NCBI GenBank assembly: GCA_937902445.1
Contig: CALELJ010000249.1
Location: 1 to 27,132 of the forward strand
Source: an uncultured Treponema sp.
GTDB taxonomy: Bacteria > Spirochaetota > Spirochaetia > Treponematales > Treponemataceae
Length of the DNA: 27,132 bases
Direction of reading: 5' to 3'
The notes under the pieces were generated by a model. That model ran no database searches. It worked only from the letters and a program-made list of their open reading frames with translations, and was not told the DNA's origin. Position 1 is the stretch's first letter. Each line of letters opens with the position of its first letter. The position numbers and the translations under genes were made by a program. Shown piece after piece: positions 16,102-23,927 of the stretch.

Positions 16102-16560
16102 ATGAAAGTAGAAAAGAATTTATTTATGTCAATCGTCAATATGATTTCCGTGATTGCGACCTTGATTTTTCTCATCTCGGGAATTTTCATTGCCATATTC
16201 TGGGGACCAAAGACGGTACTTGATCTGACTTATATTTTCGTGATAATCGGGATGTCCGTGGTATACGGAATTCTATATATCCCGATTTTGCTGTCCGAAA
16301 ACTGGAACATATCAAAGTGGGGTTCCTTTGCACTGAATGCTTTATATTTTCTTATTGTGAATGTGTCCGTGGTTGTCATCGGATTCCATCTGAACTGGTT
16401 TGATGCAGGCGATCTCAGAATGCTTGTCGGTTTTGAAATCTGCATCATCCTTGTGTATTTGATGGCTACTGTCATTCGATGGGTTTCCGCCTGTAATACG
16501 GCAAACAAAATGAACGACAAACTTAGACAGATAAGCCGTGGGGAAGAAAAGGACAGCTGA
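16102..16560 (+). CDS. DUF3021-like four-helix membrane protein, LytTR partner
   Basis: A 152-residue protein with four clear membrane segments (about residues 10-32, 42-62, 73-94 and 106-126) and a short charged cytoplasmic tail (NKMNDKLRQISRGEEKD). Size, topology and position directly after a LytTR gene match the DUF3021 family, known as the membrane partner of receiver-less LytTR regulators. I infer that it senses a membrane signal and holds or releases the regulator. The ATG at 16102 has GGAG about seven bases upstream. The gap to the LytTR gene is 51 bases, consistent with one operon. Confidence 0.8.
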   Translation: MKVEKNLFMSIVNMISVIATLIFLISGIFIAIFWGPKTVLDLTYIFVIIGMSVVYGILYIPILLSENWNISKWGSFALNALYFLIVNVSVVVIGFHLNWFDAGDLRMLVGFEICIILVYLMATVIRWVSACNTANKMNDKLRQISRGEEKDS

Positions 16561-16615
16561 AATAAGTTCCGCCTGTAATCTTCATTTTATTGACAACAAT
16601 ATAATGCTAAGGTTG

Positions 16616-16671
16616 TGGCAAAAGAGCCTTGATTTTCAGCCCTGCTTAAGGAAATTTCCTACATTTTGCCA
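16616..16671. promoter_or_regulatory. Nested inverted repeats in the gap before the CBS-PP2C gene
   Basis: In the 210-base gap 16561-16770, TGGCAAAA (16616-16623) and TTTTGCCA (16664-16671) form an eight-base inverted repeat. A 12-base perfect palindrome, AGGAAATTTCCT (16649-16660), lies within it. A TATAAT at 16601-16606 and a TATACT near 16709 are possible -10 boxes, but neither has a good -35. The gap holds no gene that I can support. Confidence 0.35.
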
Positions 16672-16770
16672 ATTTATTCCATTTATTAATTGAATTTACT
16701 GGTCTAATATACTACTGACTTGATTTGGTTTTTAAAAAATTTCTGGAGTATATAAAGTCGGAGTTCAGTT

Positions 16771-18069
16771 ATGTCGGAATTAGAAAGCGAATTCATTGAT
16801 GCAATGGAATTCACTGGTGAAGCCGAAGTTGTTCAGAATGAGCAGAATTCGGAAGCTTTTACAAAAGAATTTTCTCCAAAACAGATTGGATCCATCGCAA
16901 AGTACATTGAGCCTGTAAACGGAACTGCAACAATCGATACCCTTGCAGATCTTTTTGCGGCAAATCCAGATCTTAATGCGGTTCCGGTTGAAGAATATGA
17001 CCGCGTTGTAGGTATCATCGACAGGCGTACTGTTGAGGATGCTACTAATACCGCTTTCAAGCGTTTCATGTCGCGGCCGATAAGTGACATGACGATGAAA
17101 GTTTCGACCATTTTTCAGGCAAAAGATTATATTGAAAAAACTCTTGGAAAAGTTTCCGATATCAACAAGAAATACGGAACAGTCTATTTCCCTGTGTTCA
17201 ACCGCAGGAATTTCTTTGGTATTGTTTCCCTTGATGAATTTCTTGACCGCATGGATCAGATCCGTCAGCAGGACCTTGAAAAGGCAAGTTCCATCCAGCA
17301 GTCTCTTTTCCCGACTGCGGAAGACATTTCGAAATTCCAGTTTTCCATTACTTGCTGGAACAGGATGGCCAATTCCCTGGGTGGAGATTTCTATAAGACA
17401 TTCAAGCTCAGTGAATTCCAGTCCCTCATATGCTGCTGTGATGTTTCAGGAAAGAATGTAGCCGCATCCCTTTTGACAGTGGCCGCCATCTCCTTTTTTG
17501 AGGCAAGAAAGACACTCGCAAATCTCTCAATGGACCCTGTGGATATCCTTTCTGAATTTGATGAGTACCTTCAGTCTGTTGTCCCTGTTGGAAATTTCAT
17601 TACCGGTGTTTTTGTATATGTCGACCTGAAGAAGCATTTCTTCCAGGTGTACAACTGCGGACACACGACGACTTTCCTTGTGTATGCAAATCCAAGCAGC
17701 GCAGATCCTTCACCTAAGGTTGCAAGCATCGCGCCAAAACTTCCGCCTTTTGGAATGGGAGCAGTGAAGGTTGCCCTGGACAGATCCAAGGAAGACAAGG
17801 ACGCAAAGAAGCCTTATGAGACTCTTGCCGCAAAGAAGGGAATTCACCTTGAACTTTATTCCGATGGTTTCACAGACATGATGAACGATGACGGATTCCG
17901 TTTTGAAGAACAGAATGCGAAAAACTTTTTCATTGATCTCTATACAAAACCGGCCGAAAAAGTTTCTGAAGAAATAAAATATACCGTGGATAATTATATT
18001 GGAAACAGCATGCTCCCAGATGATATTACGGTTATTGATATTAGATTTGACTCAATGCTCTTTTTCTAA
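16771..18069 (+). CDS. CBS-domain and PP2C (SpoIIE/RsbU-like) serine phosphatase
   Basis: A 432-residue soluble protein. Residues about 40-165 look like a CBS pair: two repeats of a helix followed by a strand pattern (VPVEEYDRVVGIIDRRTV and VYFPVFNRRNFFGIVSLDEF). Residues about 170-190 (DLEKASSIQQSLFP) are the usual linker helix of RsbU-type enzymes. The PP2C-type phosphatase domain follows with metal-binding motifs GGDFY (D206), DVSGKN (D224), YSDGFTDM and LPDDITV. Such enzymes dephosphorylate an anti-anti-sigma or STAS protein in partner-switching. No STAS or anti-sigma kinase gene lies in the window. The CBS pair suggests control by an adenine nucleotide. The start has GGAG about eight bases before the ATG. 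The gene ends at a shared terminator with hpf. Confidence 0.85.
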   Translation: MSELESEFIDAMEFTGEAEVVQNEQNSEAFTKEFSPKQIGSIAKYIEPVNGTATIDTLADLFAANPDLNAVPVEEYDRVVGIIDRRTVEDATNTAFKRFMSRPISDMTMKVSTIFQAKDYIEKTLGKVSDINKKYGTVYFPVFNRRNFFGIVSLDEFLDRMDQIRQQDLEKASSIQQSLFPTAEDISKFQFSITCWNRMANSLGGDFYKTFKLSEFQSLICCCDVSGKNVAASLLTVAAISFFEARKTLANLSMDPVDILSEFDEYLQSVVPVGNFITGVFVYVDLKKHFFQVYNCGHTTTFLVYANPSSADPSPKVASIAPKLPPFGMGAVKVALDRSKEDKDAKKPYETLAAKKGIHLELYSDGFTDMMNDDGFRFEEQNAKNFFIDLYTKPAEKVSEEIKYTVDNYIGNSMLPDDITVIDIRFDSMLFF

Positions 18070-18101
18070 GTCCTCCTTCTATACATGCATTTAAAAATTT
18101 T

Positions 18102-18150
18102 AAGGGCTGTCCTTGCGAAGTTACACCTCATTCCTCGGGCAGCCCTTTTC
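18102..18150. terminator. Terminator between the phosphatase gene and hpf
   Basis: AAGGGCTG (18102-18109) pairs with CAGCCCTT (18140-18147) across a long loop, followed by TTTTC on the plus strand; A-rich sequence precedes the left arm, so it can also act on the minus strand. It lies between convergent genes and probably works in both directions. Confidence 0.7.
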
Positions 18151-18175
18151 TATTTCTAAAACTCAGAAGCAGAAA

Positions 18176-18466
18176 TTATTTCTTTTCCTGAACCTTATCC
18201 TTATCCTTCTTAACCTTCTGGTCAAGAACATCCATCATCTTGTTGAGTGCAGCTGCAAAGTCAAAATCATCACCAGTAACATGTGCGTTTGCACCCCAGC
18301 GGTAATTTACAGTTGTATCAAAGTAAAATTTCTTGTCTTCCTTAACATGAATGATAAGGTCAACGATAAGATTTTCTGCGTAGCTGATTCTTTCGAGCTT
18401 CTTGTTGATAAGTTCATGCTGATCCTTGTCGAGTGTGAAGCCCTGTGCTGATATTGATGTATTCAT
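18176..18466 (-). CDS. hpf: Short ribosome hibernation promoting factor (HPF/YfiA)
   Basis: A 96-residue protein with the beta-alpha-beta-beta-beta-alpha order of the HPF/RaiA family: ISAQGFTLDKDQHELINKKLERI, then VDLIIHVKEDKKFYFDTTVNY, then VTGDDFDFAAALNKMMDVLDQKVKKDKDK. It should bind the 30S decoding centre in slow growth. It is the short type; no C-terminal dimerisation domain follows. The frame is open upstream to 18556, but the ATG at 18466 is chosen because AAGGAG (minus strand, 18474-18479) is correctly spaced and the family begins here. The leader before it is about 70 bases and contains a CAGCA/TGCTG inverted repeat. Confidence 0.9.
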   Translation of the reverse strand: MNTSISAQGFTLDKDQHELINKKLERISYAENLIVDLIIHVKEDKKFYFDTTVNYRWGANAHVTGDDFDFAAALNKMMDVLDQKVKKDKDKVQEKK

Positions 18467-18544
18467 AGTAGTACTCCTTATGTAGTTTTTTCTTTCTAGC
18501 ACAGCAAACTGCTGAACCGAACCTTGCTTTAAGGTTATATCAAT

Positions 18545-18572
18545 AGTATAACCCATATTTCCGAAAAATCAA
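18545..18572 (-). promoter_or_regulatory. Promoter of hpf
   Basis: On the minus strand TTGATT (18572-18567), a 16-base spacer and TATACT (18550-18545) form a good sigma-70-type promoter. Just downstream, GGTTATA and TATAACC (18534-18555) form an inverted repeat across the -10 box. No sigma-54 -24/-12 element is visible here, although hpf is often linked to rpoN. Confidence 0.55.
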
Positions 18573-18609
18573 AATTTTTCTTCATGGATTCCCTAAAAAA
18601 TCTTTAATC

Positions 18610-20061
18610 TTATCTGTTGTAGGAGGATTCCACATTGAGGAGTGTTCTGTATTTTGCCACAGTCCGTCTTGCGATTTTTATTCCGCGTTTTTCAAGTGCT
18701 TCCGCAAGTTTCTGGTCGCTGAGCTTTTTACCTTCTGAATTGTTTTCCAGTATTTCCTTCAGGTGATGCAGTACATTGTCACGGCTCACGGAACTGTCTT
18801 TTGTTGAAGCTGCGTTTGTGAAAAAATATTTTATGTTGAACAGTCCCCAGTCGCACTGGATGTATTTGCTGTTTGACATTCTTGAAACAGTAGTCTCGTG
18901 TACGCCAAGTTTGTCCGCGATGTCCTGAAGCCTCAACGGAACAAGATACCCCGGTCCTTTTTTGAAAAATTCCAGCTGGATGCGGACTATCTCGCAGCAT
19001 GCCCTTGCTATGGTGTTCTGCCTGTAGTTGAGCGCCTCGATTATCTCCTGCGCTTTTTGCATCTGCTGTGCGATTTCTTTTTTCTTCATGTCATCAGCAG
19101 GTGATGCAGCCGGAACTGTAAAATCGTCCTTGTTTATGCTCACCTGCGGTATGTTTTCGTTTGACATCCTTACTATCAGTGAAATTTCAGAATCCTTTAT
19201 CAGCGTGCCTTCCTTTGGAATCTCATTGCCAGTGGAATCTGTTTTCTCGACAAACACATCTGCCGCAACATAATGGGTTTCTGTCGTTGAAAAATCTCTG
19301 GCCGGGAAAGGGTCCAGCGTACGGATGAACTGCAGGGCTTCCTCGATGGCTTCGTCAGTAAGCTGAAAATTCGTGTAGCGCAGCGATGCTTCCGTAAGAC
19401 CGATCATGTCCTGCTGGTCTGCCAGATGCTTTTTTATCTTTGCCGATATGCGGTCGATTTTTGGCGGGTCGAGATAGTTCAGCTTTCCGTCAAGAATGAA
19501 AAGTGCAAGAACCGGTGCGTCGGCTTTCTGCTTTGCCTGGACAAAGAGGCTTTCCTCCATGTTCTTTACGCACAGTCCCGGTGGATCAAACTGCTGAATC
19601 CGTTCCATGCATTTTTCAAGAAGACCTACGGTGTGGAATTTATTTTTCTTGTCCAGCAGGGAAACCGGTGCCAGAAAATGATAGCCCTTTGCATCCAGGT
19701 TGTAGATGAGCTTTTCACAAAGTTCATATTCCGCCGGTGACATTTTAGTCATGTTGAGCTGGCTTAAAAAATGTTCCGTAAGGGAAGTTCTTGTGTCCGC
19801 CTGGCTTTCAAGGGCCGCAAGATGTGCTTCAGAAGCCTGCTCTCCACTTGCCGATGAGGATGAGACTTTTGTGTTGTCCTTTGGAAGTCTTCGCTTGCGG
19901 CTGTCATCAACCACCAGCATGGGATTTTCATCGGCGAATTTCCTCAGTTCCGCAACAAGATCCTGCGTTGACATGGAGAGCATGTTCAGTGACTGAATCT
20001 GCTTCTGGCTGAGAATCTGGACCTGTTTCTGCAACTGCCGCTGCTGGAGGTTTATTGCCAT
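18610..20061 (-). CDS. rpoN: RNA polymerase sigma-54 factor
   Basis: A 483-residue sigma-54. Region I is the glutamine-rich N-terminus with SLNMLSMSTQDLVAELRKF and ENPML. The core-binding region fills residues about 100-300. The helix-turn-helix (LQDIADKLGVHETTVSRMSNSKYIQ, about residues 375-400) is followed by GLFNIKYFF, and the RpoN box ARRTVAKYR (464-472) reads the -24 element. All canonical parts are present. The helix-turn-helix and RpoN box are well conserved, while region I is more diverged than in proteobacteria. There is no ribosome site before the ATG; TACAAT lies exactly six bases upstream, suggesting a leaderless message. The gene lies directly upstream of hpf, the common rpoN-hpf order, but hpf has its own promoter. 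Confidence 0.94.
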   Translation of the reverse strand: MAINLQQRQLQKQVQILSQKQIQSLNMLSMSTQDLVAELRKFADENPMLVVDDSRKRRLPKDNTKVSSSSASGEQASEAHLAALESQADTRTSLTEHFLSQLNMTKMSPAEYELCEKLIYNLDAKGYHFLAPVSLLDKKNKFHTVGLLEKCMERIQQFDPPGLCVKNMEESLFVQAKQKADAPVLALFILDGKLNYLDPPKIDRISAKIKKHLADQQDMIGLTEASLRYTNFQLTDEAIEEALQFIRTLDPFPARDFSTTETHYVAADVFVEKTDSTGNEIPKEGTLIKDSEISLIVRMSNENIPQVSINKDDFTVPAASPADDMKKKEIAQQMQKAQEIIEALNYRQNTIARACCEIVRIQLEFFKKGPGYLVPLRLQDIADKLGVHETTVSRMSNSKYIQCDWGLFNIKYFFTNAASTKDSSVSRDNVLHHLKEILENNSEGKKLSDQKLAEALEKRGIKIARRTVAKYRTLLNVESSYNR

Positions 20062-20067
20062 GGATTT

Positions 20068-20073
20068 ATTGTA
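20068..20073 (-). promoter_or_regulatory. Candidate -10 box for rpoN
   Basis: TACAAT on the minus strand ends six bases before the rpoN ATG. The -35 region is weak. It shares a 95-base intergenic region with the divergent DUF1015 promoter. Confidence 0.3.
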
Positions 20074-20120
20074 AAGTAAAAATGAAAGATGTGGTAGTAA
20101 TGGATGATGTCAATTTTCAT

Positions 20121-20150
20121 GTGACAAATTCTTCTGCTTTTTGATATAAT
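20121..20150 (+). promoter_or_regulatory. Promoter of the DUF1015 gene
   Basis: GTGACA (20121-20126), an 18-base spacer and TATAAT (20145-20150) form a good promoter. The expected start site coincides with the ATG at 20157, so the transcript would be leaderless. A GGAG lies only two bases before the ATG, too close for normal Shine-Dalgarno use. Confidence 0.55.
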
Positions 20151-20156
20151 GGAGTC

Positions 20157-21470
20157 ATGAGAAATTTTAACAAGTTTGGAATCAAAATTCCCGGCATCCT
20201 TTTGCCAAAAGAGAAAAAGCTGGACTCCTGGAGCGTAATTGCATGTGACCAGTATACACAGGATATGGACTATTGGAAAAAAGTTTCCGAGGCTGCAGGA
20301 ACATCTCCTTCAACACTCAACCTTATCCTTCCTGAAGTCTATCTTGGCGCACCGGACAGAAAGGAACGCCTTGAAAAAATCCGTAATTCCATGCGCTCTT
20401 ATGTCGATGGAAATGTCTTTGATGAAGAGACTGAAGAACTTGTTTATGTTGAGCGTACTTCAGCCTATGGCAGAAAACGCCGAGGACTTGTCTGTGCAAT
20501 TGACCTGGATACCTATGAATGGAAGCCTTTCAGCAAAAATCTGATCCGCGCGACGGAAGCTACCATTGTCGACCGTATTCCTCCAAGAAAAGAAATCAGA
20601 AAAAATGCTCCGCTTGAACTTCCTCATATCATGCTTCTCGTAAATGACAGCGACCATATTCTTGTGGAAGCCTGTGGCGATCTTGCAAAGAAAAATGCGC
20701 CGGTCTATGACGGAGATCTTATGCTTGGTGCGGGCCACATCACCGGTTGGGCCGTAAAATCTGAAGAGCAGCTTGATGCCCTTCATGCAAGTCTTGATAG
20801 AATTTTTGAAAAGAATACTTCCGCAGACGGAACCACATTCATGTTCGCTGTGGGAGACGGAAACCATTCCCTTGCGACTGCCAAGGCTGTCTGGGATGAA
20901 TACCGCGAGGAACTTAAGGCACAGGGAAAAACTGATGAAGAAATCGCATCGTCAAATGTCCGCTATGCCCTTGTTGAAATCGTGAACATCTATGATCAAG
21001 GACTCACCTTTGAACCAATCCATCGCGTTCTTTTCAATGCATATCCTCAGAAACTTATTTCTTTCCTTGCAGACAAACTTGATGGAAAGATAATTGAGGA
21101 AAGCGACCGTGCATCCCTTGAAGTGAACGTAAAGAATTCAAAAGCAGACTTTGGTTTTGTCTACAATGTTGATGGAAATCTGCGCTTTACACGCATTGCG
21201 ACAGAAATTACCGACCTTGCAGTAAGCCGCCTTCAGCCGGTGCTCATCAGCAAGTGCACTGAAGTTGAGATTGACTATATCCACGGAACTGAAGAAGTGT
21301 TCCGCCTGGGAAAGAAGGAAAATGCTGTTTCTGTTCTTCTTCCTCCGATTGCCAAAGATTCTTTCTTTGATACCATCAGCGGTCGTGGGCCACTGCCAAG
21401 AAAGAGCTTCAGCATGGGCGAGGCGGATGAAAAAAGATTCTATCTTGAATGCCGCAGACTATTCGGCTGA
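20157..21470 (+). CDS. DUF1015 family protein (COG4198)
   Basis: A 437-residue soluble protein of a widely conserved family of unproven function. Family landmarks are ACDQYTQD near the N-terminus, RATEATIVDRIPPRKEIR in the middle, HIMLLVNDSD, and FAVGDGNHSLATAK at about residues 225-238, where the GDGNHS motif is the most conserved. The C-terminal part ends with a segment ISGRGPLPRKSFSMG. The length and motif order match full-length members, so it looks intact. It is often annotated as a putative serine or ATP-dependent metabolic enzyme, but I do not assign a reaction. It is divergent from rpoN and followed after 46 bases by the frameshifted membrane protein. Confidence 0.85.
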   Translation: MRNFNKFGIKIPGILLPKEKKLDSWSVIACDQYTQDMDYWKKVSEAAGTSPSTLNLILPEVYLGAPDRKERLEKIRNSMRSYVDGNVFDEETEELVYVERTSAYGRKRRGLVCAIDLDTYEWKPFSKNLIRATEATIVDRIPPRKEIRKNAPLELPHIMLLVNDSDHILVEACGDLAKKNAPVYDGDLMLGAGHITGWAVKSEEQLDALHASLDRIFEKNTSADGTTFMFAVGDGNHSLATAKAVWDEYREELKAQGKTDEEIASSNVRYALVEIVNIYDQGLTFEPIHRVLFNAYPQKLISFLADKLDGKIIEESDRASLEVNVKNSKADFGFVYNVDGNLRFTRIATEITDLAVSRLQPVLISKCTEVEIDYIHGTEEVFRLGKKENAVSVLLPPIAKDSFFDTISGRGPLPRKSFSMGEADEKRFYLECRRLFG

Positions 21471-21516
21471 AAAGAGTTCCGTCTGTAAAAATAATTATCT
21501 GTGCATGTGAGCGGTC

Positions 21517-22092
21517 ATGGAAGTACAGTACGTTAAGAATGAAAACAACAGGGAAGAAAATTTCATTTTGCCGGAAACAGAAAAGGCCATCAACGGAATC
21601 ATCGCTGAAATTGGCCGGACTTTTTCTCTGAGCAGAGTCCTTCTGCAGATTGTGTACATCGCATATCTTGCAATGCGCACTTTTTACATGGAAAGATTTT
21701 TTGCCTTCAATGTGGTTCTTCTGACCATCTGTATCCTTCAGCTTCTGTTCTTTTTTGCTGACCTTAACGGAAAAAAAAGAATCAGCGGCAAAGTTGATCT
21801 GCCATTCAGAATTGCAAAGAGACTTGTGTCCCTGGCGGTTGCAGGAATTTTCTTCATGGATATTTTTGTTCTGTCTGAGACCGTTCAAAGGTGGCAGGCT
21901 GTTTCAGGCGTCCTTATCTGTCTTGGATGGATCATGGCCTTCATAGGCGACCTTTTTTTGCGACTGTTCCAAGATACACGCGGATCATACTCAACAGCTT
22001 TAAAAAGGATATCGAGCCGACTGCCCTTGTTTCCCGTGGCCTTGAAAAAGCAAAGGAAGCTGCCGGACATATGGCAAAAAGAAAGGCTGTGA
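21517..22092 (+). CDS. Small polytopic membrane protein, apparently frameshifted near its C-terminus
   Basis: A 191-residue frame that I do not recognise. After about 30 charged residues it shows three to four membrane segments: around residues 38-58, 62-86, 108-128 and 130-150. After the T7 tract at 21953-21959 the frame loses coding character: the tail (RLFQDTRGSYSTALKRISSRLPLF) is rich in serine, arginine and proline. The -1 frame in contrast continues smoothly to a TAG at 22142, just before the parA promoter. One extra T would give a protein of about 208 residues. The start codon has no clear ribosome site, so the ATG at 21517 is only the most likely start. It may be co-transcribed with the DUF1015 gene. 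Confidence 0.55.
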   Translation: MEVQYVKNENNREENFILPETEKAINGIIAEIGRTFSLSRVLLQIVYIAYLAMRTFYMERFFAFNVVLLTICILQLLFFFADLNGKKRISGKVDLPFRIAKRLVSLAVAGIFFMDIFVLSETVQRWQAVSGVLICLGWIMAFIGDLFLRLFQDTRGSYSTALKRISSRLPLFPVALKKQRKLPDIWQKERL

Positions 22093-22142
22093 GAAGCTGG
22101 CGCAACGTCAAGTCCTGGTTTTCGGAACTTATCGACAACTAG
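21951..22142 (+). pseudogene. Out-of-frame C-terminal continuation of the membrane protein
   Basis: From the T7 tract this frame reads FFATVPRYTRIILNSF, then a charged amphipathic stretch with GLEKAKEAAGHMAKRK, and ends SWFSELIDN at a TAG (22140-22142). It has normal amino-acid balance and codon use for this genome, ends in a natural place, and directly extends the last membrane helix of the upstream frame (IMAFIGDLFF). It is therefore the likely true C-terminus, separated by a one-base deletion, a sequencing error or programmed slippage on the homopolymer. Confidence 0.6.
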
Positions 22143-22161
22143 CGGAAAATCATTATATAAT
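22132..22161 (+). promoter_or_regulatory. Promoter of parAB
   Basis: TCGACA (22132-22137), an 18-base spacer and TATAAT (22156-22161). The start site would be near 22168, leaving a leader of about 17 to 26 bases. The -35 lies inside the end of the membrane-protein gene. Confidence 0.5.
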
Positions 22162-22184
22162 AGATAAACATACATCAAAAACGG

Positions 22185-22949
22185 ATGAGCATTATGGGAA
22201 AGGTAATTGTATTTGTTAATCAGAAGGGTGGAGTTGGAAAGACAACTTCTGCCATCAACATCGGTGCATATATTGCGGAAGCCGGAAAAAAAGTTCTGCT
22301 GGTGGATTTCGACAGCCAGGGAAACATGTCTTCCGGTGTGGGTGTGAACAAAAAGAAACCTACAATCTACGAACTTATGGCCGGCCAGTCTTCTGCAGAC
22401 GAAACAATCAAGCATACGTCACTTCCAAATCTTGACGTCATCAGTGCTTCCATCGAGCTTTCTGGTGCCGCAATTGAGCTTGTAGATCTTGAGAACCGTG
22501 AATTCTACCTTAAGAATGCGCTCGCTCCTGTAAAAGACAGATATGACTACATCCTCATCGACTGCCCTCCGTCTCTTGGACTTCTTACTCTTAACGGTCT
22601 TGTTGCCGCTGACGAAGTCCTTGTTCCAATGCAGTGTGAATTCTTTGCCCTTGAAGGTCTTACTCTTCTTCTTCAGACAGTCAAGTCTGTTCAGGGTGGA
22701 CTCAACAAGGATCTTAAGATCGGTGGAATTTTCTTCACCATGTATGACAGCCGCACAAAACTTGCGGAAGCAGTTGTAAAGGAAGTCATTTCATATTTTA
22801 AGGATTATGTATTCAATACAATGATTCCTCGCAACATCAAGCTTTCGGAAGCTCCATCCCATGGAGAACCTATCTGTCTTTATGATCCGTCATGTATCGG
22901 AGCAAAAAGCTATAAAAAACTTGCGGAAGAGGTGATTAACCGTGGCTAA
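22185..22949 (+). CDS. parA: Chromosome partitioning ATPase ParA (Soj)
   Basis: A 254-residue ParA ATPase. The deviant Walker A KGGVGKTT is at residues 14-21 with both lysines, the A' motif is LLVDFDSQGN, and Walker B is ILIDCPPSLG. The absence of an N-terminal helix-turn-helix and its size mark it as a chromosomal Soj type, not a plasmid type Ia protein. It forms the ATP-dependent gradient that moves ParB-parS complexes. The frame offers ATG at 22185 and at 22194; family members usually begin MGKVI, favouring 22194, but neither has a strong ribosome site. Its last codons overlap the GTG start of parB by eight bases, so translation is coupled. Confidence 0.95.
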   Translation: MSIMGKVIVFVNQKGGVGKTTSAINIGAYIAEAGKKVLLVDFDSQGNMSSGVGVNKKKPTIYELMAGQSSADETIKHTSLPNLDVISASIELSGAAIELVDLENREFYLKNALAPVKDRYDYILIDCPPSLGLLTLNGLVAADEVLVPMQCEFFALEGLTLLLQTVKSVQGGLNKDLKIGGIFFTMYDSRTKLAEAVVKEVISYFKDYVFNTMIPRNIKLSEAPSHGEPICLYDPSCIGAKSYKKLAEEVINRG

Positions 22950-23919
22950 ACATCAGGGACTTGGTAGAGGCCTTGGGGCCTTGATGCAGGATGCGGAGGA
23001 CGACTACTCTTCATCAAGAAATACTCCTCTGTCTGCGGAACAGGCTGTTGGAGTTCAGCTTAAGGAAACAGCTCCTGTAAAAAGCAATTTGCCATCCGGT
23101 ATTACTGCAGATGAAAACGGAACTCTTTGGTGTGATCCAAAACTTCTCAAGCCTAATCCACGCCAGCCTCGTACATATTTTGACGAGGAAAAACTCAATG
23201 AGCTTTCTGAGTCGATTCGCAGTGAAGGTGTCATTCAGCCGGTAACTGTTGAGGATGCAGGCGACGGAACTTTCTACATCATTTCCGGTGAACGCCGTAC
23301 ACGCGCTTCACTCAAGGCTGGTCTTGAAAAGATTCCTGTTCAGCTGAAAAAATATTCAGACGAGAAAAAACTTGTTGTCGCCCTTATAGAGAACATCCAG
23401 CGTACTGACCTTAATCCGGTGGAAGAAGCCCAGGCTTACTACAAGCTCATGGAAATCGCAAACATCACACAGGATCAGGTTGCGGAACGTGTAGGAAAAA
23501 ACAGGTCAACAGTAGCAAACTGCCTTCGCCTTCTAAAACTTCCAGAAGACATCCAGAAGGCCCTCGTGGAAGACAAGATAACCTCAGGGCATGCACGTGC
23601 CATCCTGAGCCTTGATAACGATACTGACATGAGAATCCTCTTTGGTAGAATCCAGGGGCAGGGACTTTCAGTTCGCCAGGCGGAAGCAATGGCCAAGGAA
23701 ATGAGGGAAGCAACACCATTCAGTGGAACAGCCCCAAAGCCTGCCGTTGACAAACGGGATCCAAATCTCATTGCTCTTGAAAACAAGATCATAGAAAGTC
23801 TTGGAACCAAGGCACAGATCAAGGGTGATCTTTCAAAAGGTACGATTACAATCAACTATTTCAATGGTGAGGATCTGGACAGGATTTTCAACATAATCGC
23901 GCCAAACGCAAAGCTCTAG
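22942..23919 (+). CDS. parB: Chromosome partitioning protein ParB (Spo0J)
   Basis: A 325-residue ParB. The N-terminal LGRGLGALM is the ParA-contact peptide. The CTPase/clamp domain shows NPRQPRTYFDEEKL, SGERRTRASLKAG (the GERRxRA box) and ENIQRTDLNPVEEA. The helix-turn-helix is ITQDQVAERVGKNRSTVANCLRLL. The C-terminal dimerisation region ends ITINYFNGEDLDRIFNII. All hallmark motifs are present. It starts with GTG at 22942, inside the end of parA. I saw no canonical parS (TGTTTCACGTGAAACA) in the window, so the centromere sites lie elsewhere or differ. The stop is eight bases from that of the convergent HD-GYP gene, with no terminator visible. Confidence 0.95.
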   Translation: MAKHQGLGRGLGALMQDAEDDYSSSRNTPLSAEQAVGVQLKETAPVKSNLPSGITADENGTLWCDPKLLKPNPRQPRTYFDEEKLNELSESIRSEGVIQPVTVEDAGDGTFYIISGERRTRASLKAGLEKIPVQLKKYSDEKKLVVALIENIQRTDLNPVEEAQAYYKLMEIANITQDQVAERVGKNRSTVANCLRLLKLPEDIQKALVEDKITSGHARAILSLDNDTDMRILFGRIQGQGLSVRQAEAMAKEMREATPFSGTAPKPAVDKRDPNLIALENKIIESLGTKAQIKGDLSKGTITINYFNGEDLDRIFNIIAPNAKL

Positions 23920-23927
23920 ACTTTATC

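Noticed and set aside
22093..23927. A parS site near parAB
   Set aside because: No copy of TGTTTCACGTGAAACA or a close variant was seen by eye in this window.
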